DNA of 64,000 bases from Polystyrenella longa (GTDB lineage Bacteria > Planctomycetota > Planctomycetia > Planctomycetales > Planctomycetaceae). Below, in pieces: positions 58,679 to 64,000 of this stretch. The stretch is from contig NZ_CP036281.1 of NCBI RefSeq assembly GCF_007750395.1, positions 5,727,001 to 5,791,000 of the forward strand, read 5' to 3'. The notes beneath the pieces were generated by a model. The model was given only the letters and a program-made list of their open reading frames with translations, did not search any database and was not told the origin of the DNA. Made by a program: the position numbers and the translations under genes. Positions within the stretch are counted from its first letter, which is position 1. Each line of letters begins with the position of its first letter.

Positions 58679-61600
58679 TTACTCATCTTTGTATTTCTCG
58701 ACCTCACCTATCACTTCTTCAATTCGACTTCGCAGATTCGCCGTCAAGCGGTTTATGCGCAGGAGTTTGGCATACTCCTGAGCGGGATCATTCTCGTCTA
58801 ACAGTTCACGATGGGCATTGATGAGCCCTTTCAGTTCGGCATGCGGAATTTCATCGAGACTACGCTGATCTTCATCTGAATAATGCGATCGATACGGTAT
58901 CGTGTCCGAAATGTCTCCTGACCAGATAAATCGTCCTTGAGGTTCCTCACCAATGGAGACGTCGGGTAATAACTTCAGAATGCGTTCCCGAATCTTGGCT
59001 CCCATTCGACCAAAACCATGAGCCGTGGCGATCTGTTTGAGAAGGGAGTCTTCCAGTAAAGGAGCTTCCGTCGACAGAATCAGATCAATCATCTGTCTCA
59101 GCACAGAGGAATAATCCGAGTCATAGAAGCGGTCTGGTTCAATCGTGAGGTCATCAAACGACGCGCGTTGATAGTACAGCATGGGGGCCGCTGACTGAGC
59201 TGAATCGAGCATAGTATCGAGAGCCTTCTGTTCCTCTTCCTGGCGACTCTTTTCTAACGCCGATTTCAGAGAGGCATCAATCCGGTCCAGAGCTCCTGCC
59301 GGATCATACCACCAGTCCGGCGACCAGATACGCAGGATAGTCCAACCGAGATTCTCCAATACCAGTTGACGGGTTTTATCTCGATCACGCGCAGTATGAG
59401 AACTGTGATAAGTCGCCCCGTCGCATTCGACTCCAGCCAGATAGACGCCCGGTTTATCGGGATGAATAATTCCCAAATCGATTCGAAATCCGGATACGCC
59501 AATCTGAGGTGCCGTCTGCCACCCTCGCGACTGCAGCGCTTCCGATACTTTCTGTTCGAAGGGAGACTCATATTCGCCAACAGAACCTGCGTTGGCAGTC
59601 CGTAAGGCGATGTCCCCGCGTTCCGCGAAGTCGAGAAAGCTTTTTAGATGTTTCACACCGACTGATGCTGTCCGTTGAGTGTCGAGATCCTCCGCTTTGA
59701 ATGAAGAATAGACCACCAACTCTTCCCGAGCACGCGTAACAGCGACGTTCAGTCGGCGTTCGCCCCCCACTCTATTAATAGCGCCGAAATTGAGCGGAAT
59801 ACGCCCACTGGCGTTTTTCCCAAACGTAATGGAAAAGAACATCACATCGCGTTCGTCCCCTTGCACATTCTCCAGGTTTTTAACAACGGTCGGTTCGATT
59901 CGCTCATCACCAAAGAACCATTCAATCTCTGGAAATCGCCGACGTTCGCGGTCGAACAAGTCCATGATGAGTGTCTGTTGCTGGGTATTAAAAGTGATGA
60001 CCCCCAGCGTTAATCGTTTTTCATCCGGGAGATGTATCCAGGACTTCATCAAGGCCACCGCATCAGAGACGATTCTCTCGGCTTCGATCTTGTTCGTTCG
60101 ACTTTTACCTCGGTCATATTCTGATTCGGGCAAATGCACCAGCCGGACAGCATTATCTTCTGTCGCTGTCGAAGGGAACGTAATCAATTTATTGTTGTAG
60201 TAATGCCAGTTTGAAAACGTAATCAGCGATTCGTGCCGACTTCGATAATGCCAGCTCAGCTGGAGTGTTTTGACTCCCGATGTCTGCACTTCATCAAGAA
60301 TACTCTCGAGATCCTGTTCGTGATCCTCCAGTTCTGATTCCTCTTCACTGTCTGATCGTCCAAAGAAGTTCGTTGGAGGTAACTGTTTCGGGTCACCAAC
60401 AATGATGGTCTGCTTCGCCCGGCCAATGGCCCCGATCGCGTCCCATGTGGTAATTTGCGAAGCCTCGTCAAAAATCACGACATCGAACAACTCCTGCCCA
60501 GCAGGCAGATATTGGGCGATAGACAAGGGGGACATCATCAGACAGGGAGCGAGCTTACTGAAGTTATCCGGCATCGCCGAAATCATCTGACGAATTGATT
60601 TACTGGGGCGTTTCAGTTTGATTTGATGTCGCAGTAGTCCCAGTTCGGATTTTTTAGGAACTCCATCCTGCTCCGGCAGGTCATGTTCCCGAATTTGCTG
60701 AACCTGAATGGGAGCGAAACCACGGGCCTGTTCGTCCAGATTAAGAAAGTTGTCGATTTTTCGTTCGTGGTCTTCGCGTTGAAATGCTCTCAGTTCGGGT
60801 GAGTTATCGATCGTCTTAGTGAGCCACCAGCGAGCGTACGCACTTTCGAAATCATCCCTGAACTGATCCGCATCGAGAGGCTCGCCCTCAATGGCTGGAA
60901 TAATGTTCTGTAAACCCAGCTTGCGTGCGGTTTGTTCTGCCAGACACCACATCGTCCAGGATTGCAGTTGGGCTCGGTGGTCGAGGACATCATCCAGGTT
61001 GTGACAGGTATCTTCGAGAAAACGGGGGGACGATGAATGAACTGGTAGAGTTCCCGCCAGTTTTTTCCAGTTTCCGAAATGGATCTGATATTCCTGAGCC
61101 GATTTATAGAATTTGCTGGCCAGTTTTGTGACCGGATGTTTGGTTGCATCTCCAGAAAGGACGGGGGCAAGTGTTTTCGAAAGTCGCTTGATGGAATCAC
61201 CCCCCAGAGATTTGGCGAGGGTCACAATCGAATCGCGAGTTTTCTTTGCTGTCTCCAGGTGACTTACAAGCGATTTGACATCGATGGCGGCCACCGACTG
61301 ACCGGGCGATTTCTTCACAAACGGATTAGCAAAGATTCGGTCACGTAACTGCTGCAGTCTTTTCAGGATCTCCAGATCGACTGCCGGTTCCACAGTTCCA
61401 CCGTTAGCATGCCCCTGCAGCTGCTTGACGACCTTTTTACGAGCGAAAATGGAGAGGGGCCAGAATTTGGATTCAGCCTGCTGGTGCAAGTTTAACAATT
61501 CCTCCACCGGAATTTCGGTCAGCGTCTCTTCCAGGTACTCTCCCTTCAGTTTGGAAAGCCCTTTGCTATAAGCCAGAATCGTTTTATGCAGACTTTCAAG

Positions 61601-64000
61601 ATCTTTACCAAAACTGGAAAAGTCTTTGCTGAAGACAAGATGAAAATCGTCACCAGCCGTCTTGAGTAACATTCTGCAGAGACGTGTGATCTGCTCGTAT
61701 TCCGTGAGCGAGCAATCACTCCGGTCCGGGATGCCCACCGTATCAAAGAAATCATGCAATAGGCCCTGAATCGTTTCACTCTGAGCCTTAAGTGTCTGGG
61801 CCTGATCCACCACATTCTGCTCCCAGCGAATCGACCACTCATTCTGTTTGACGGCCGCCAGATTCACTTGCCCCGCAACTTGTGCATGGGTATGAGCGAG
61901 TCGCTCGACAGACTCAAGCAACTGATCGTATTCCTCACGCGAATGTTGCAGGTTATCCGGCCAGCCCAGATTGAGAGGAGACTCCAGCCGCATCCCCCCG
62001 GTACGCCACATCGCATTATAGGGTGTCCAGCCGCTTCCATCCCGGCGATGTAACGCTTGCACATAGCGATTCAGATGCTCACGGTGCTGCTCAAGATGGT
62101 CATTCACCCGGTCCCATTCATTCTGAATCTCACCAGCGCGATTCAGCCAGGCATTATTCAGCTGATCCAGAAAACTTTTCCGCTCGGCTTTGTTCGAATG
62201 GAGCTCCAGGCAAAGATCACCCAAACCATGTTCCCGTAAACGGCGATAGACCACATCCAGAGCGGCTGTCTTTTCGGCAACGAAGAGAACCGTTTTGCGA
62301 GTCGCCAGGCACTGTGCAATCATATTGGCGATGGTCTGACTTTTTCCGGTTCCAGGCGGACCAATAATGACCAGGTCGTGGCCTTCCGCCGCTGCCATTA
62401 CCGCTGCCAGTTGTGATGAGTCCGCCGGCAAGGGATGAGCCAGATCATGTGGCCGGTATCGCAGATCCATTTCATCACTACGCGGCATGGGAGAGGAAAT
62501 GCCAGAGCTGAATTCCTTTTCAGGAGTAAAGACGAGATGCCGAATTAACCGATTCTCTTTTAATTGATCAAGCCGCTCCACCAGGTCCTTCCACATCAGA
62601 TACTTGGAGAACGAGAACGTCGACAACGCCGTTTCCTCGATCACTTCGAACCCGGGCACATCCCGGATCGCCTGACGAACCTGTCGCATGACCAGGGGGA
62701 CATCAATCCCATTCTCATCCTGAGGGAGTTCTCCTTCAAACTGAGAAATGTCTTTTTCAAAGTCCCGCTTCAGCAATTGAATCAGCGTCGCATTGAAACG
62801 GACTTCCTCTTCATGGTGCGTCAGTTTGAAACCCGCCGACGCATTTTTTCTTTCCAGCTTGACGGGGACCAGCATCAACGGGGCTTTGTAATAACGACTT
62901 TCATCTTCACGCCGCCGCCAGCGCAAAAAACCTATTGCCAGATAAAGAGTATTAGTTCCCCCTTCCGCCAGATCGTTTTTGACTTTTCGGTAGATTGCCG
63001 TCAGTCGACCACTCAATTCCCGTTCGGTTAAAGTCGAAGCAAGTTCATTTTTTTCCAGAGCGATGCGAGCGAATTCTTCATCCATGTCCCGATTTGTCTG
63101 TTGCAGGTGCAACTCCGAATCCCGCTCGCCATGGGGATTCATCTCGTCGAGAGAGATCAACTTGATTTTCGTTCCCGAAGCTAACCGGTCCTCCAGCAGA
63201 GGAATATTCTTGCAAAGAAACGGCACGACCAGTTGTGTCTCACGCAGATTCAACAGGCGATTGCGAAGTGACAAATCAAGCAGCTTCCGCTGCCACCGAT
63301 CAATTCGACTGTCGGGAGTCGTTGGTTTTTCATCCTCCTTTGGATTGATCGTATAATCTGGTGACCCCAATCCGGGAAACTTAGGCAATGCGGGAGCAAC
63401 ACGGGAAATTTGTTCTGCAGACGCCAGTTCGGAATCGTGAGAAGCGAGAGGGCGTACTTGCGCCATCCGGGCCCGTTTGATATCGATAGAAGCGACAAAC
63501 TTATGTTCTTCCGATTCTCGGATTTCGTAATCAGAACGCTGCATCGCTTCGTCGAAAGAAACGACTGATTGACTAGTCACCATCGTGGTTTCAAACAACA
63601 CCAATTCTCCTGATGTTCGTATTTTACGAACTTCAAGACAATCGGGCTCAATCAATCGATCCTGTGTGTCCTCAATCAGCCAGGCTCCAGCAAAGCAGTG
63701 ACCCCGCTGCATAATCACAATGGGGTGCAGGCCAATCGCCTCCAGCGCGGAGGCAAATAGAAGTGTACTGTCGAGACAGGTGGCCAGACCCTCTTTAAGA
63801 ACACGCGATGGACGACGAACCTTCTGGCCGACATCTTCAAAACTACTGGGGGGATTGGCATAGGTCAGGTTCTTCTCCGAGACCGCCGACCATAATGCAG
63901 CCACTTGCAGGAATGCCTTACCTGGATCTTGACTCTGGTAACCATCCAGGGCCGAGGAATGACCATGTTTGGCCAGAATCGCGCTGCTCGCTTTAAGCAA
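58679..64000 (-). CDS. DUF4011/SF1 helicase/nuclease/DUF3320 protein, 5' truncated by window
   Basis: The frame is open to the right edge; 1,773 residues are visible. In order: a transglutaminase-like segment (TCLDSTLLFASALEAIGLHP then QRGHCFAGAW), DUF4011 (IDRWQRKLLDLSLRNRLLNL), helicase Walker A GPPGTGKSQT (about residue 547), Walker B FDVVIFDEASQI (about 1177), DPKQLPPTNFF, superfamily-1 motifs (LQLSWHYRSRHESLI; ENVQGDERD; RLNVAVTRAREEL), a restriction-endonuclease-like DUF559/MTES_1575 domain (ECDGATYHSS at about 1520, LENLGWTILRIWSPDW), and a C-terminal DUF3320-like region. A cytoplasmic ATP-driven helicase with a nuclease-like domain. Such proteins are scattered among genomes and several relatives are associated with antiphage islands; whether this copy defends against phage is inference. 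Confidence 0.9.
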   Translation of the reverse strand: MLKASSAILAKHGHSSALDGYQSQDPGKAFLQVAALWSAVSEKNLTYANPPSSFEDVGQKVRRPSRVLKEGLATCLDSTLLFASALEAIGLHPIVIMQRGHCFAGAWLIEDTQDRLIEPDCLEVRKIRTSGELVLFETTMVTSQSVVSFDEAMQRSDYEIRESEEHKFVASIDIKRARMAQVRPLASHDSELASAEQISRVAPALPKFPGLGSPDYTINPKEDEKPTTPDSRIDRWQRKLLDLSLRNRLLNLRETQLVVPFLCKNIPLLEDRLASGTKIKLISLDEMNPHGERDSELHLQQTNRDMDEEFARIALEKNELASTLTERELSGRLTAIYRKVKNDLAEGGTNTLYLAIGFLRWRRREDESRYYKAPLMLVPVKLERKNASAGFKLTHHEEEVRFNATLIQLLKRDFEKDISQFEGELPQDENGIDVPLVMRQVRQAIRDVPGFEVIEETALSTFSFSKYLMWKDLVERLDQLKENRLIRHLVFTPEKEFSSGISSPMPRSDEMDLRYRPHDLAHPLPADSSQLAAVMAAAEGHDLVIIGPPGTGKSQTIANMIAQCLATRKTVLFVAEKTAALDVVYRRLREHGLGDLCLELHSNKAERKSFLDQLNNAWLNRAGEIQNEWDRVNDHLEQHREHLNRYVQALHRRDGSGWTPYNAMWRTGGMRLESPLNLGWPDNLQHSREEYDQLLESVERLAHTHAQVAGQVNLAAVKQNEWSIRWEQNVVDQAQTLKAQSETIQGLLHDFFDTVGIPDRSDCSLTEYEQITRLCRMLLKTAGDDFHLVFSKDFSSFGKDLESLHKTILAYSKGLSKLKGEYLEETLTEIPVEELLNLHQQAESKFWPLSIFARKKVVKQLQGHANGGTVEPAVDLEILKRLQQLRDRIFANPFVKKSPGQSVAAIDVKSLVSHLETAKKTRDSIVTLAKSLGGDSIKRLSKTLAPVLSGDATKHPVTKLASKFYKSAQEYQIHFGNWKKLAGTLPVHSSSPRFLEDTCHNLDDVLDHRAQLQSWTMWCLAEQTARKLGLQNIIPAIEGEPLDADQFRDDFESAYARWWLTKTIDNSPELRAFQREDHERKIDNFLNLDEQARGFAPIQVQQIREHDLPEQDGVPKKSELGLLRHQIKLKRPSKSIRQMISAMPDNFSKLAPCLMMSPLSIAQYLPAGQELFDVVIFDEASQITTWDAIGAIGRAKQTIIVGDPKQLPPTNFFGRSDSEEESELEDHEQDLESILDEVQTSGVKTLQLSWHYRSRHESLITFSNWHYYNNKLITFPSTATEDNAVRLVHLPESEYDRGKSRTNKIEAERIVSDAVALMKSWIHLPDEKRLTLGVITFNTQQQTLIMDLFDRERRRFPEIEWFFGDERIEPTVVKNLENVQGDERDVMFFSITFGKNASGRIPLNFGAINRVGGERRLNVAVTRAREELVVYSSFKAEDLDTQRTASVGVKHLKSFLDFAERGDIALRTANAGSVGEYESPFEQKVSEALQSRGWQTAPQIGVSGFRIDLGIIHPDKPGVYLAGVECDGATYHSSHTARDRDKTRQLVLENLGWTILRIWSPDWWYDPAGALDRIDASLKSALEKSRQEEEQKALDTMLDSAQSAAPMLYYQRASFDDLTIEPDRFYDSDYSSVLRQMIDLILSTEAPLLEDSLLKQIATAHGFGRMGAKIRERILKLLPDVSIGEEPQGRFIWSGDISDTIPYRSHYSDEDQRSLDEIPHAELKGLINAHRELLDENDPAQEYAKLLRINRLTANLRSRIEEVIGEVEKYKDE

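Noticed and set aside
1-64000. tRNA, rRNA, riboswitch or replication origin
   Set aside because: No cloverleaf-like segments, rRNA motifs, aptamer-like folds or DnaA-box clusters were noticed while reading the spacers. A covariance-model scan would be needed to exclude small RNAs.

Overview
The window looks like chromosomal DNA of a member of the Planctomycetota. The reasons are: two giant surface proteins opening with a LEPR-XLL-type motif (ESLEERLLLS and FDALEDRTLLA) after a basic N-terminus, a membrane-anchored Ser/Thr kinase fused to WD40 repeats, a GYF_2-domain membrane protein, and long, poorly packed intergenic stretches full of decayed transposons. Genus cannot be assigned from the sequence alone.

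Layout. 1-3523: 3' part of a kinase/WD40 gene. 3.5-4.6 kb: a dispersed repeat and a decayed surface-protein gene. 4.6-5.7 kb: CurA-like NADPH oxidoreductase. 5.8-10.3 kb: a GYF_2/coiled-coil membrane protein (minus) bracketed by remnants of one IS5-type transposase family. 11.45-38.67 kb: one 9,073-residue reading frame, a giant surface protein that ends in an RHS/YD shell and a C-terminal toxin-like tip, followed by a small AT-rich gene, the likely immunity gene. 39.27-40.80 kb: a complete IS701-type element with a one-base frameshift. 40.8-41.8 kb: two paralogous small genes. 41.8-45.4 kb: mostly repeats and truncated integrase-core transposases around an alpha/beta hydrolase. 45.6-50.0 kb: a divergent sigma-54 regulon, with a GAF/AAA+/Fis activator (minus) facing an AhpD-like protein, thioredoxin, DUF1348 protein, truncated hydrolase and azoreductase (plus). 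Between them lie a 13-bp perfect palindrome and a near-consensus -24/-12 promoter. 51.1-58.4 kb: a second LEPR-XLL giant (2,444 aa; PKD, beta-propeller, DUF11, VCBS and ConA-like repeats). 58.7-64.0 kb: 3' part of a DUF4011/SF1 helicase/nuclease/DUF3320 protein.

The most unusual content is in the 27-kb gene. Two von Willebrand A domains are each split by about 1,000 and 1,600 residues of repeated PPC-like modules. Two Ig/cadherin-like (He_PIG) domains are split by Calx-beta domains that are themselves split by a further beta-module. The gene then ends in an RHS cage with a compositionally foreign toxin tip plus a candidate immunity gene. I read it as a contact-dependent or released polymorphic toxin on a very long modular stalk; the toxin activity itself is not recognisable by eye.

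Three dispersed intergenic repeats each carry a perfect match to the LacI/GalR-type operator TGNAANCGNTTNCA, differing mainly at the free positions.
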